Below, piece by piece: positions 12,154 through 23,762 of a stretch of DNA of 64,000 nt. This stretch comes from Halichondria panicea (lineage: Eukaryota > Porifera > Demospongiae > Suberitida > Halichondriidae): contig NC_087393.1 in NCBI RefSeq assembly GCF_963675165.1, forward strand, positions 3,353,502 through 3,417,501. The letters run 5' to 3'. Both the position numbers and the translations under genes were made by a program. The first letter of the stretch is position 1. Every line of letters starts with the position of its first letter. The notes under the pieces are model-generated. The model was given only the letters and a program-made list of their open reading frames with translations. It ran no database searches and was not told the DNA's origin.

Positions 12154-12569
12154 ACATGCTAGGAGTACATTATAGTTTAATAGGTTGTAATAATCATGAT
12201 CTAGTATTTTGTAGAGGAATAAGTATTATATGTACACAGTTATAAAAATCTGTGCACTGTCCTATTAATTTTGCATGGCAACTGCCTATAGATTTGTCAC
12301 CTAAAATCTACATGCCTTGCAAGTCTAGTGTAGATGTATTACATGGCACTTGAAAAGGTTGGATTTTAATTGCTGTGTTCAGTGACTGCTATTAGCTATT
12401 AGTGGGCTCCAATAATTATTCTTTTGGCCATGATCGTTACCGGGAATTGAACATTTTTTGCCATGATCATTTCCAGAATAGGCGTGAGTATGATATAAAA
12501 CGAGAACCGCATGAAAACTCTCAGACATTTCAGAATAAAGGTCTTTATTTGACGATTTCGTTGCTGAAT
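12154..12569. other. Intergenic spacer PDI - FOXRED2-like
   Basis: It contains the PDI 3' UTR and presumably the FOXRED2-like promoter. An ATG at 12402 is in frame with the FOXRED2-like start at 12570, but the extension does not look like a signal peptide, so I treat it as UTR or promoter. Confidence 0.5.
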
Positions 12570-15500
12570 ATGTGCTCCTTCGTATGTACTCTGTTGCTGC
12601 TCACCTGCAGTCTCACTGTAGCTGTGTGGGCAGAGGAAGAGCATTCTACTCAATTCTGTGTGATTGGAGCTGGACCTGGGGGTATTAAAATGAAGCTGTG
12701 TTTGATGTGTGCAAATTGTTTAGCATGTCTTTCATACTCACTGCATGCTATATTAACTATCTCTGTACTTCTCTACAGGGCTGCAGCTGGGATATTTTCT
12801 GGAGAGAGCTGGTCGTGATTATGTGATCTTTGAAAAAAACACTACAGCAGGTGAGTTGGGAGTGAGTAATTATCTTGAGCTGTTCCATACCTCTTGCCCA
12901 CAGGGAGCTTTTATCTCCATTATCCAAGGCACAGAACTCTCATCTCCATCAACAAGAGATTTACAGGTCAGCTTGAAGCTTGAAGTTTGCACACATTGTA
13001 GACATAATTATTGTCAATCTCACTCTATAGTCCACAGTCCTAGTGCCCTGTAGTATAAATATAATCATGTCCACCTCTGTCTACTGTTTTCTATGCATTT
13101 TCTGGTTTATCCCACCCCCAGGTGGCACAAACAGTGAGTTCAATTTCCGCCACGACTGGAACTCTCTCATCAGTGATGACGAGAGCCTGCTGATGAAGCA
13201 CTACACAAAAGACTACTTCCCCAAAGCTGATGTTTATGTGAGTCTTTATCCCTGCACTTGCAGGAACTTGGTATACCTCAGACAACAAAATAATGATCAG
13301 AAGTTATTCTGTGAAAACTGAAACACTGGGCACCCACTGTGTACAAATACGCATTCTATATCTGTTTCAGCAGCTGTCTGCATGCCAAGAGTAACAGTAC
13401 AGGTAGTGAAACTGTTCCCCTGCATACTATGCATACACCATAGGTTAAATACTTACAAGATTTTGCAAGCAAACTCAACCTGAACATCCAGTACGAAACT
13501 GAAATTGTGGATGTGAGTCGACCTAACAAGAGCCAGGTGTTTCATTTGACAGATCAAAATAATGTGGTCCACCATTGTCAGGTCGTAGTTGCAAGGTGAA
13601 TCATAATGGCATTTTCTCGAAAGAGGCTGTAAAGTACAACATTAAATTTACTGCTGTCCACTCTCTCCCCTCAGCACGGGCATATGGGTGCCCAATATCC
13701 CTGAAGATATAAATGGCATTGAGCACACAGTGGTAAGTGTCCATTGTCTGTAACACATGTCCACTTTTACCCTCTTAAACAATTATGTATTTGCAATCAT
13801 GTGTTTGATTAATCTCTCTTCCTCGTGCAGGGCTACGAGGACATGTCGCTAGACCTTGATGACTATGAGAACAAGGTAGTACTCATTATTGGGCGAGGTG
13901 AGTCAGCATCTCAATTGCCGTGTCAATCACTATGGAAACAGCGATAATAACAGTACCCCATCTATACAGGCAATGCTGGGTTTGAAACTGCTGACTATAT
14001 TGTGGGACAGACTGCCTACATCCACATGATGGGACGGTATGCGATACTTAAAGCACATGTGCATGTACGTATTAGGGCTTAAAATGTTTGCAGATCACGA
14101 GTTAAACTAGCGTACCAGACTCACTATGTGGGGGATCTGAGGTAAGTCATAGTGAGTAAAGTGAGGATCATGTGACTACATATCGTGCAACCAACACAGG
14201 GCCGTGAATGCTGAGCAAGTGGACACATACCAACTGAAGTCACTAGATGGACAATTTGGTGAGTGCTATGCATTGCATAGCTACTTCACTATAAGCACAT
14301 TATTATATGTACATGTACAACACTCCATCTGCAGAGGGCAACCTCAAGGGTCGCCATGGACGCATAGCCAAGGACAGCAATGGCAGGTTGCATCTCATTC
14401 ATCCTGGAGACGAAGGTGGTGACGAGGGCTCCGTTGAAGAACTAAGTATGTGTCAGCAGGTTAACACTGTATAATTACCGTATAGCAGGGTTATTTTCTT
14501 ATGGTGGAAATGTTTGTATCAGTGAGCATCTACGAAAATTTAAACTGCGAAATTTCCTGGCACAATAAGTTTAACGTCACTATCCTGAGCTGTATGAATA
14601 TTTAAATGGGTAGTCTGTATGAACATTTACAATTAAAATTACCCGCTATACGGTGTATATAATTATATCTTCCTGTACTTTATTATAGTCACTATGCATT
14701 TAGATCTAGGCTGAGTGTTTGTTTCGTGTGTGGTGACTCTGTTGGTACAATTTATCTAGCAAGAGTAATTACTATTCAGCTAGTTAAGGGGGCAAATTCT
14801 ACCTCTATGCAGTCACCAGGAACGTGTTCAAGAATCCATACGACATTATTATCCGTTGCCTGGGTTTCAAGGTAATTTACTTAGAAAGATCGTTAGTAAT
14901 TACTATAATTACATGTAGAGTGATATCGATACCTTTGATACATCGGTGCACTAATGCACTGAATAATTGCTGGTTTGTTCTCTTGTTTAGTTTGACTTCT
15001 CAATTTACAACTCATCACTGGGTCTACAATACTCCTATGCTGGCCACAAAAAGTATCCACGCATCCATAGCAACTACCAAGCTGTTGGCATCCCTAACTT
15101 CTTTATAGGTATGATAAATTTTATGATTCAATAAATTTGAGCTGTTAATAGCTTTTCAGTTATGCACTCAAATCCCTGAATTTAGAGCAATAGTTAACAC
15201 ATTCATGTCGCTTTGAGAGAGGTTATCCTGTGTGAGAGATTTTAGATTTATGCTCTCAATCCAATATTTAAACGTCACTTTCTCCACTCTACGTGCAGCT
15301 GGCACGTCGTCTCACTCCCTAGATTTCAAGAAATCTGCTGGTGGATTCATCCATGGATTCAGATACACAGGTCCGTGCAAACTTTATCGTGGCTTCCACG
15401 AAGCCTGCTAGCTGTGTGGAGTTGAGGGTTTTCAATTCCTGAGGTGTTGGTGTTCCTTACAGGCAGTGGTTTGCATTCTTGCTTACCAGTACAGGAATCT

Positions 15501-18205
15501 AAAATATCTTATGTTTCAATATGTCGGTAATCTTCCAATGAATAGGCGCTTTCCTCCATAGTGCTAGGTGGAAACGATCCAATTCAAGTGTTAATAAATT
15601 AACTCATCTCAGTATGACACTGCATGGTGCTCTACATGTTACTGATGTACATTTCGTACTGCCCCTGCAGTGAAAGCCTTGTTCAACCACCTGGAATGGC
15701 TGTATAGTGGAGTGCCCTGGCCATCAGTCACCCTACCTGCCTCACAGCTCCTGGAACACCTCATACGCAGGATCAACGAGGCATCGGTAACTATACGCAT
15801 ACACTGAAAGCATAGCTGTACGTGTATGTGTTTCTACTCAGTTAATTTTTACCAAGTGTTTGTGTACACAGATGCTCGCTTTTCGATTCTACATACTTAT
15901 ATTTTTGTCCGCCTCAGGCTCCATATCAGATGTTTGGGGTGCTAGGAGATGTGGCTCTCATCAGTAAGTCTGCTTGTAGTGTACGTGACTTCATTAACTT
16001 CCTAACTGCACAGGAAACGATGGTACTGTTGTGTACTTGGAAGAGGTACCCATCAAAGCCATGCCCATTTTTAGAGGTACATCTTGTATAACTATAGTTG
16101 ACGTGTTACATCGTCATTGTATGTGGTCAATTGCATAATTTTCTGTTGCAGAGTTGACTGGGCATGAAATTCAGAGCTTTATTCTATGGAACTTTGAGTA
16201 TGGAAAGAACTACTCTGGACCTGGGTAAGCTGGTCATTATTAATGACATAATCATTACATTGATCGACGTTGTTGTTTTGCTTGCTCATTATTGCGAGAA
16301 AATCCACCCTCAAGGTACATTTTTCCTGCGAGTAATTTGGGACAGTTATAATTTAATATCAGTAATATGTACAAAATAACTAACTACATATTAATTTAAA
16401 GAGGAGTATCCAACTCCCACCACATTCCATTCTACATCTAGGACTGAATACCGTATAGTGGGTAATTTTCGGGGGACAAAATATTCGTGGTTCAGCAATA
16501 ATTTATTGAGACGTGGGTAATATTTTCGTGGTTGCTGCTTGGATTGTAGGTAAAGGTAAGCAAGGTCGCTTCATTCGTGGGTAAAATATTCGTGGTTAGA
16601 GACCTCCAACCACGAAAATCATGAATATTTTGCCCCACGAAAATTACCCGCTATACGGCGTTACTAGCACTTGTAGTTGTGTAAACTGTTAGCCAATCTG
16701 GCCCAGTTAATGTTTTTGCCGCGGCAATGGGCTCAAATGTGGACTGGAGGTACAAACCACAGCATGACCATGTGTGTGTATGCTGATATCATTTTAAATT
16801 AACCACCACACCTACGCACGCACCCACTTAAAATGTGGTTTGAGAGTGACGTAATTAATTATTATACTTATACCGTAACGTGGTTTGTACTACAACTGCC
16901 ATTATAGTTGGATACCCCTCTTTATGAACTCTTGCATGCCGTCACCTTAAGGCATTAATCGTTTTTCTTCTCCCCAGATATGACGTTCTAAGAGAGAACC
17001 GAGTGGAGGGCGACCCAATCCGTGCTGACAGGAGTAACTTTCTCCACCCAGTACTATATTACTACTCCAGCCCACCTCCAATCGGTACATACACACTCCA
17101 CATTCTTCAGGTCACTGTAAACCATTTGCTCATAATAAGATTGCTCATGATCATAAGATAGTGATTTTGAGCAGCTAGAGTGAGTTGCATGTAAGTCCAG
17201 CTCAAGCACCGTAGCCACTTTAGTTTATGCACATTTTTACTGGATACATTAGGTACAGTCTACTGTAGCTTGATTACTGAAACTTTAGGCGGCTGTTTTC
17301 CTTGGCTCTGAGGCTCTGAGTGCCATAGAGTTGCTTATATAAGTCTGGAAAGCAAAAAACACTCTGTGCTGCCGTACAGTATGGTAGGAAGCATCGTATA
17401 ACAGCAAGAACACAGAGCTAGAATTATTTTTGGAAGTTTTATTTTACTACTATATAGTGTGTGCAGTTGCTAGTACTTCCACTGGAAAATAATGATGTTG
17501 AAGCTTGATACACCAACATGTGCTTTAAACATTTGTAGTTTCACAAAATTCAACACACATCCATTTATTAACGTGTCATTTTTTTCATCTGTCATGTACC
17601 CTTATATATATTCGGACAGGTAAGAAGTGGACTTTGGGGGAAATCCCTGCCCCCGATCTATACCACCACCTGGTGGAGGACTTCCTCACAGATTGGACCA
17701 ATAGACAGGACCACATTCTCCTCCTACGCAGGTTTATTGAAGGGGCACTCAACACCGACCTGAGATCTTTCTTTGCCGAGTCCTGTTTTGAGGTATTCTG
17801 CAAAATGAATGCTACAACTAGTATAGTATTAATTAAAGCGTACCCTGGTACTGTTCATTTATTTACACTGGTTTGTATTATGCACACCATTATATTATAT
17901 ATAGATGATGCTCAATTTTGGAGACAATGTGCCTCCATATTGCAAAGACCAGTATTTGAAAGGTATGAATTTTGTATAGTAACCGCAACACATCCATCGT
18001 ACATATTATCATAATTATATATGTGCATATAATTATACAGTTACTAATTAGAAAGTCAAGCAAACAAGTATTTGTAAGCCCACCGTCCACCTAAACATGC
18101 ACACACACACACACAGGTTCTGGAATCTCTGCATCTGATGGGTTTGTTGAGTTTGGTCCTATTGAATCATTCGAGGAGTCAGTTGTCAGTGCACCCATTC
18201 TCTGA
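12570..18205 (+). CDS. FOXRED2: FOXRED2-like ER flavoprotein (ERFAD)
   Basis: Twenty-two exons (12570-12681, 12779-12850, 12904-12966, 13122-13237, 13444-13595, 13675-13732, 13831-13897, 13970-14036, 14094-14141, 14200-14258, 14335-14445, 14813-14871, 14991-15108, 15299-15370, 15671-15786, 15918-15963, 16014-16076, 16152-16224, 16978-17084, 17620-17792, 17905-17962, 18117-18205) give 632 residues. The start was chosen because [21 protein letters not shown] is a signal peptide. The FAD Rossmann motif is VIGAGPGG and the NADPH motif is IIGRGNAG, as in flavin monooxygenase-like oxidoreductases. Vertebrate FOXRED2 acts in ER-associated degradation with ERdj5 and SEL1L. Unlike the vertebrate protein, this one ends SAPIL with no KDEL-type signal. 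The poly(A) signal AATAAA overlaps the stop codon. Confidence 0.88.
14476..14654. repeat. CCGTATAGCGGG-family MITE in FOXRED2 intron
   Basis: The left end TACCGTATAGCAGGG is inversely repeated at the right as TTACCCGCTATACGGT. There is no ORF. It lies between the exons ending 14445 and starting 14813. Confidence 0.7.
16449..16661. repeat. CCGTATAGCGGG-family MITE in FOXRED2 intron
   Basis: The left end TACCGTATAGTGGGTAATTT has a complementary right end AAATTACCCGCTATACGG, and the interior contains the typical ATATTCGTGGTT motif. It sits in the 16225-16977 intron. Confidence 0.78.
17104..17575. repeat. Relative of the 53593 element without its ends
   Basis: Segments such as AACCATTTGCTCAT, TGAGTTGCATGTAAGTCCAG, GTACAGTCTACTGTAGCTT and GGCTGTTTTCCTTGGCTCTG also occur, diverged, within the TA-flanked element at 53593-54619. 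The terminal inverted repeats are absent here. It fills most of the intron before exon 17620-17792. Confidence 0.6.
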
Positions 18206-18210
18206 ATAAA
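18205..18210 (+). promoter_or_regulatory. Poly(A) signal overlapping FOXRED2 stop
   Basis: The sequence reads TGAATAAA: the last base of the stop codon TGA is the first base of AATAAA. The 3' UTR would therefore be only about 20-30 nt, which fits the tight tail-to-tail spacing with MEIOB (stop at 18387). Confidence 0.6.
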
Positions 18211-18386
18211 CTTGTTTTAGTAGGGAAAATAGTATATCATGTTTCACAGTCATGTATTATAATAATTATGGTCACCGTAAATGACACAGAAAGTTGAAAG
18301 TTTTGTAATGAATCAGTGTTGAGTAATGAATCAGTGTTGACTGTGATTGTAATTGCAAGCTAAGTGAACTGTTAGTCCGTTGAGGT

Positions 18387-21300
18387 TCATGCCAGGGTGA
18401 CTTCTCTTGAGTCTACCATACACATGGAGAGGATTCGAACTGAGCTCTTCTTTTGTGAGCACAGGCACTGTGGAAAGAACTCGTCAGTATAATATTGCGA
18501 AATAGTTTTTGCGTTCTGACAAAGTAGGCATATACTCTCATAAAACTATTAGCTTACACTGTAGGGTAGTTCGAATCAGTCAAATCTCATCGAACACATG
18601 GCCTAACTACTTAGACAGCAATGAGATTTTCTGAATGTTGCGCTATGTTAACTTCATCAATATTTCTACCGTACTCCTTCTCCTTCAAAACAAGCACCCT
18701 TCCGTAATTATGCGCAATTCAGATATTTGTCCATATAAATTATAGCACCATTTTTTCACCAACTTAAATTGGTGTTATGCGCAGTTTTATGAGAGTGTAT
18801 GCCTATAATGTCTTGATCTTTGTCAAAACGTAAAAACGCAAATTTCTTCTTGATTTGGCTCATTCACACTTCACCCGCAAAATCTAGTAATACGGTAATG
18901 CATTATGTGCACCGACATGACCTTCATGTCATATGTACTGTCTTGTAGAGACACTTGCCTTAAAATAAACCTTGAATTTCTCCAGCACAAGTCCAGTCTT
19001 AATCTCGGTTCTGGTTCGCTCATTCTTTGTAAGCATCTCAGCAGGCTGCAGAGACAGAGAATGCTGACGTATAATCTGATTGTTTAGCGTTATAGTATTG
19101 CTCAAAATGTATGCAGTCACCAAAATTATTTCCTGCCCAGACTCACACAAACACAGAACAGTGCCTGCATGCCAATGCACCTAAGTTGTAGTTGCTCGTG
19201 AAGAGTACATAGCATAGCCTCGTCCCAGGCCGATTTTTCTAAAATTGCACAATATGCGGATTGTTTATCTACAGAATAATGTCACTCCTGAGTCTCCAGC
19301 TGCAAGTAATTATAATTAGCTACTGCAGATCGTGGCCCGCAGCGTATAAAGTAATTCATAAACGGAAGGGAGAAGAATAGAAAAATAGGCCTGGGATATA
19401 GATTGTATCTGGGCGCGTCTATAGCAATAGTAACAGTGGCGTAGCCAGAGGGGGGCAGAGGGTGCTCCAGCACCCCCCTCTGGCATCAGACTCTGCTCCA
19501 CAAGTTCCTTTTACTAACTAGCTAGTTGATACTGAAGAGCTCTAATTGCACGATCACCTCAAAACTCCACCTCCAACTAGCTAGCTCCACCTCCAAATAT
19601 TCAGTGCATCCAGTGCACATGCGCAAAGCCAGACCAAGGTCCCCCACAGAGTTGCAGACTGTTCAGCAGCTTTCACCATCATCATCATGTCACTCTTTGA
19701 GTATTTTTCAGTTGAGAGTTCACAGAGTGGTTTGCCACCCTGTTCTGCTAATTCACAAGCAGAACCTAAACAATGCCGTACAGGACATCTTCAGATGAAG
19801 ATGTGGCTTAACCACCAGTACCCTAAGGCCTCAAAGCAGCAGTACCCTCATTTCTTTAGCCAGATTGCGTTAGAATTAATCTCAGAGCATGTAACAACAA
19901 AAATTTTCTGGGGGAGTGCCCCCAGACCCCCCATTGGGGCGCGTTTTGCACCGCCAATGCGCTCTGCGCACTGGTAATTCCGACAATTCATTCATCCAGC
20001 ATCCCCCTCTCTCAAATCCTGGCTATGCCCCTGAGTAAACACTATACCGTAAGTGTCAGGAGTATTCATGCACTCCTATAAGTATCTATAGCCAATAAAG
20101 CTAGAGAAATGAAAGCACCGCGGGTGCTGATGCATACGTAGCACAAGCTACTAGCTATTGCACATGATATCATGATGAACATTTTTGCATTAAATTTTGC
20201 TGCATGCAGGCAGAATCACAGGGAAACTAAAAAAGAGTGGGAAATGATCGACATGATTGTTGCTAAAAAGTGATACCAAAAGAATGGCTGCTGCACCTTG
20301 CAGCTCTCTTCTCACTCTTGCAGCTACCAATAGCTAGCGTTCTAGTTCAGACCTAACTACAAGTAGAGTATACCAACACTCCATGATGGACAAGTTTTGC
20401 TGTGCTGAAAAGGCTCCTGCAATGGCATTCCAAGTAGGCATAACTCGAGAACCAAGCATTATTTTGCAAATTCACCAATTGAAAACATGACTAGAACCCT
20501 ATAGAAACTCTTACTTAATTGATCCTAGAGCGGCTGTAGCAGCTAGTCTACACAAACACATACCGTATACTTACATGTACGTAGGGATCAACATGTAGTG
20601 GTACTCACCGAGCATGTCAGTAGACTGTAGGCCGCCTGTCCTGTCAGTAACACAGAGTCTACCGTCCCAGTGCAGTCAGTGAGAGAGACCAGCATGTTGT
20701 AGTGTACATCTGAGGAGAAAGACCCCTCGGCCATAGGGGAACTGAGGGAACAGGCCTTGTTGAGACACAGGCTTGAGTCCAGCCCCACCCTAAAGCTACA
20801 CTTTGTGCTATAGGGAGGAATGATAAGTTCCAGTTTAGCAGTACTGCATTGACATAAGACGTAAGTTAACCCGACTAACACATGGCAATTCAATACCGTA
20901 TATGTACAACGTATATATGGGATGCCGGTTTAACACATCATAAAACAATCACAAATTTTAACGTCACCTACATACCAGCGATGATAGAGCACACTGCCCA
21001 GGCCCTGATCAATGTTGAGGGTGGTGAGGTAGGCGAACAAGATCCCAGTGAAACACGAGTCATCCCCCACCCGTGTCGACATCTCATTTTTTAGCTCCTC
21101 TACTGTGTACACCTGGCTGATGCTGGAAACTGTAAGCAACATTTTTAATTCGTGAATCGTAACTGTCCTATCCTTACAATGTTGCTAAGACTAAAACTTA
21201 CTATTATCATTGGCATCTTCTGTAAACGATGTTCTCTTGTCCTCTCCTGCCGGCTCTTTGAAGAGGTCTGACTCCACAGTCTGAGCATACTGGTAGAGCT

Positions 21301-23571
21301 GGTGGGCCTCACCAGAGTCTGAGAGGAGGGAAGACAACACATAATAAAGAAAACTCGTGCTCTGTCACTTGATTAGGGTGAGTAAGGTTCAGTTAGGATT
21401 GCTTAGTGCACTGATTATCACACCTGGATTTGTAATGACAATGGTTTTCTGATCGCATGTTGCCAACATACACTTGCAATATGAGTCATTGCTGACTTTG
21501 ACATCAACTGCAAAAATAACTGTACAGAAGAGCATAAATTATTATAAGACGATAGCACGAAAATTAGTTACTGTGCTTTTAATTGCGTTAGCCGGCTAAT
21601 GACCATAATGAGTATTTTGTCTTCTTATGTATAAGAAGACAAAATACTCATAGCTGTACACAAAAACTGTGCACAAAGTAACTTATGTACCTTTGCTATA
21701 AATATACCACATATCCCTACAAGACCTAGCTATGCGTCGTTGAAAGAAACTCACTGTTCTCTCTTGGTGTCCATGACTGAGCCAGCTCTATCATCTCATC
21801 ATCCCACCTATTGGCAGTTGAAAGTGAATAGATAGTCACATGACTTGTTGACGACTCACATGACTAGTTGGAAATGTGAGCAGCCCTCATCCATGAGGTG
21901 AATGTCACATTTTCTAAGTGGCTTCCCATTCTTAGAAGTCATCTCTCGTACAGCACACACCTACAAAAACAAAACTATAATAATTATAAATGAACTGATT
22001 GTAGCATAAATTTTATGCTACAATCAGTTCACCCAAAAATGACCTTTTATGACAAAATGCAATAACTTTCATCCCATCTATAGGATTAGCAATTACTCAC
22101 GTGCTTTACAATGGCCAGAATATTGATGTGAGAGCCATCCATACTTGGACCATTGCTAAGGATGTCTGAGAGGGTGTGGTAGTCGGAGGGTGGTCTCAGA
22201 GGTACGTGAGCCAGGGCTGTGAACTCTGTGTAATCCCAGCCACTGTACAGGGAGAGGTTTGAGTACGTCTCACTGATGTTCACCTGGTACTGACTGTATG
22301 TGTGCATGTCATGTGTTGGGTATGAGGGAAAGGTGTAGGTGGGTGGTGGGTATCATAGTTATACATGCCTAGGGGTCCATGGGCTCCACTTGTCATTTTG
22401 TGGGTCTCCACTCGTAATTTTGCTGGATACTTGACAGTTCTGCACCTCGACTGCAAATATGAGACACCATAGCTTGACGAGGGAAATACATTGAAATAGT
22501 AGATTGAATGTAATAATTATTAGCAGGAACGTTAAATCTTCATTTGCTCTGGATATTACGGTCTCCTACGTATACAATAATTATAGGGTTAGTACCGTAT
22601 AGCGGGTATATTTCGAGGGTATAAATGTTCGCGGTTTTCGCGGATTGAGCCTGTACCGCGAAAATTTATACCCACGAAAATTTATGAATAGTAGGCGTGT
22701 TCAGTATTATTGACCACACCTATCGACAATAAGAGGTGCCTCACACAGGCTAGGCCTGGATTCGAGGCTAACGGTGTGGAGGTACAGCTGCATGTTGATG
22801 TGCGCATGCGCCAAAAGGCTGGAACTCAGACCACGAAAATAAAATCCGCGAAATCCTTTGTAATGGTCCATCCGCGAAAATTTATACCCTCGAAATATAC
22901 CTGCTATACGGTACTTCATGCATACATTAATTTTCATTTTGTTACCATTTACATGAAGTAGTAACCAATTATAATTTATGTGACTTGAACCTCTAAAAAA
23001 TCAATCTGTAAATAGTTGGTGCTATATTAACGGTACTCTCACAGCTTTGATGGCGGCAGTAAAGCAACATGAATGCTGCTTCACGTACACTCGAACTCAC
23101 CTACGTCACAAATCTTGAAGGAAGAGTGCAACTGTCTCAAATGATCCTCCGAGCCCCAGTAGGTGGCATTAATGTAGTCAGCAGGAGAGTCCCTCAGGGT
23201 GAAAGTAAACTTGCATCTCATGCTGCCTGGGTCTGCATGGGAGGCAAAAAACTGAGTTGAAAAGACAACTCATAAAAAGTCAACCTACTTCTCTTATCAG
23301 GAAATGTGTGGACCCTCTGCTTAGTGATGACTATTCCAACAAGAACCTTCATTGAGAAACAATACTCAGATAAACACTCAATTTATTATTAAATGGCCAT
23401 GCCACTCACAGTGTTGGCTTCATGGGGAGTCACATCCCTAATGGCTACTCTTGTCTCCTGACCATCTTCCCCCCTTGTGTTGCCTGAGGGATTGTGGCCA
23501 GTTTTTTGGGTGCTAGCTGCATTATAACTCGCTTTACGCTGAGCTCTAAATCCACCACTGAAGTTAGCCAT
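18387..23571 (-). CDS. MEIOB: MEIOB, meiosis-specific OB-domain protein
   Basis: Thirteen exons from the 5' end: 23571-23410, 23346-23289, 23232-23101, 22450-22369, 22293-22101, 21960-21860, 21807-21755, 21507-21424, 21318-21202, 21129-20976, 20843-20609, 19045-18959 and 18467-18387, giving 512 residues. Matches to MEIOB include FTLRDSPADYINATYWGSED, the LAIVKHV strand, WDDEMIELAQSWTPRE, VYTVEELKNE with GILFAYLTTLNID, and SLTDCTGTVDSVLLTG. MEIOB is an RPA1-like single-strand DNA binding protein that works with SPATA22 in meiotic recombination. Two introns use GC donors: AAG|GCAAGT after exon 12 and AG|GCATGT after exon 4; both restore frame and family alignment exactly. The large last introns hold transposons. 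It converges on FOXRED2 and diverges from the aquaporin. Confidence 0.87.
18525..18806. repeat. Inverted-repeat element in MEIOB intron 12
   Basis: The ends TAGGCATATACTCTCATAAA and (inverse) TTTATGAGAGTGTATGCCTA form 22-bp terminal inverted repeats with one mismatch. It is embedded in remnants of the CCGTATTACTAG family (18825-18897: GATTTGGCTCATT and CTAGTAATACGG). No ORF is present. Confidence 0.7.
19434..20033. mobile_element. hAT-like non-autonomous element (CAGTGGCGTAGCC ends)
   Basis: The left terminus CAGTGGCGTAGCCAG and the right terminus CTGGCTATGCCCCTG are imperfect inverted repeats of a type common in invertebrate hAT elements. AGTAA flanks both sides, shorter than the 8-bp duplication expected of hAT. 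A 96-codon ORF (19687-19977) starting MSLFEYFSVESSQSG may be a transposase remnant; I cannot recognise a catalytic motif. It lies in MEIOB intron 11. Confidence 0.6.
20104..20573 (-). mobile_element. Repeat family 2, copy a
   Basis: In reverse orientation it ends with the diagnostic GCACCCGCGGTGCTTTCATT hairpin (20108-20127 as reverse complement). It shares the core AACTCGAG, AATGGCATT and CTAGCGTTCTAG with the copies at 46810-47369 and 57323-57900. The 5' hairpin is mostly lost. It lies in MEIOB intron 11. Confidence 0.7.
21608..21651. repeat. Perfect 20-bp-arm hairpin in MEIOB intron
   Basis: The arm ATGAGTATTTTGTCTTCTTA is followed by TGTA and its exact reverse complement. It lies in the intron between exons 21755-21807 and 21424-21507. 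The flanks show no obvious element ends. Confidence 0.8.
21992..22030. repeat. Palindrome with 18-bp arms in MEIOB intron
   Basis: GAACTGATTGTAGCATAA is inverted immediately after a three-base AT centre. It is the second large perfect palindrome within 400 bp of the one at 21608. Confidence 0.8.
22593..22914. mobile_element. CCGTATAGCGGG-family MITE, best preserved copy
   Basis: The ends TACCGTATAGCGGGTATATT and the inverse AATATACCTGCTATACGGTA are nearly perfect over more than 35 bp. Inside, TTCGCGGTTTTCGCGGA and its complement give a second inverted layer. Flanking TA suggests Tc1/mariner- or PIF-type insertion. It lies in MEIOB intron 3. Confidence 0.82.
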
Positions 23572-23762
23572 ATTATATTGCAGATGACAGTGCAGGTGCT
23601 GTGTGCAAGTCATGCAAGAAAGTGGGCAGGGCTAGCGCTTTTGTGCTGCTGCGCTGGTAGGCTGACTTCCTCATTTTACAAGCACAAAGGGCCTCCAAGA
23701 AGCTGCTATCATTCAGGCGCTAGCACTGTCAGTGTGAGAACAAGAGTGGAATCATTCACTTT
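23572..23762. promoter_or_regulatory. Bidirectional promoter, MEIOB / aquaporin
   Basis: Only 191 bp separate the divergent start codons of MEIOB and the aquaporin, so both must initiate within it. I see no convincing TATA box. Confidence 0.5.

Noticed and set aside
12402-12569. N-terminal extension of FOXRED2-like from the in-frame ATG at 12402
   Set aside because: The extension is polar and would bury the clear signal peptide that begins at 12570.
18331-18467. Alternative reading frame for the last MEIOB exon (PVLTKEELSSNP...)
   Set aside because: Phase 0 from the preceding exon gives CLCSQKKSSVRILSMCMVDS, which matches the MEIOB C-terminus; the other frame does not join.
19526-19977. ORFs in the hAT-like element as a host gene
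   Set aside because: They lie entirely between transposon ends, within an intron, without recognisable domains.
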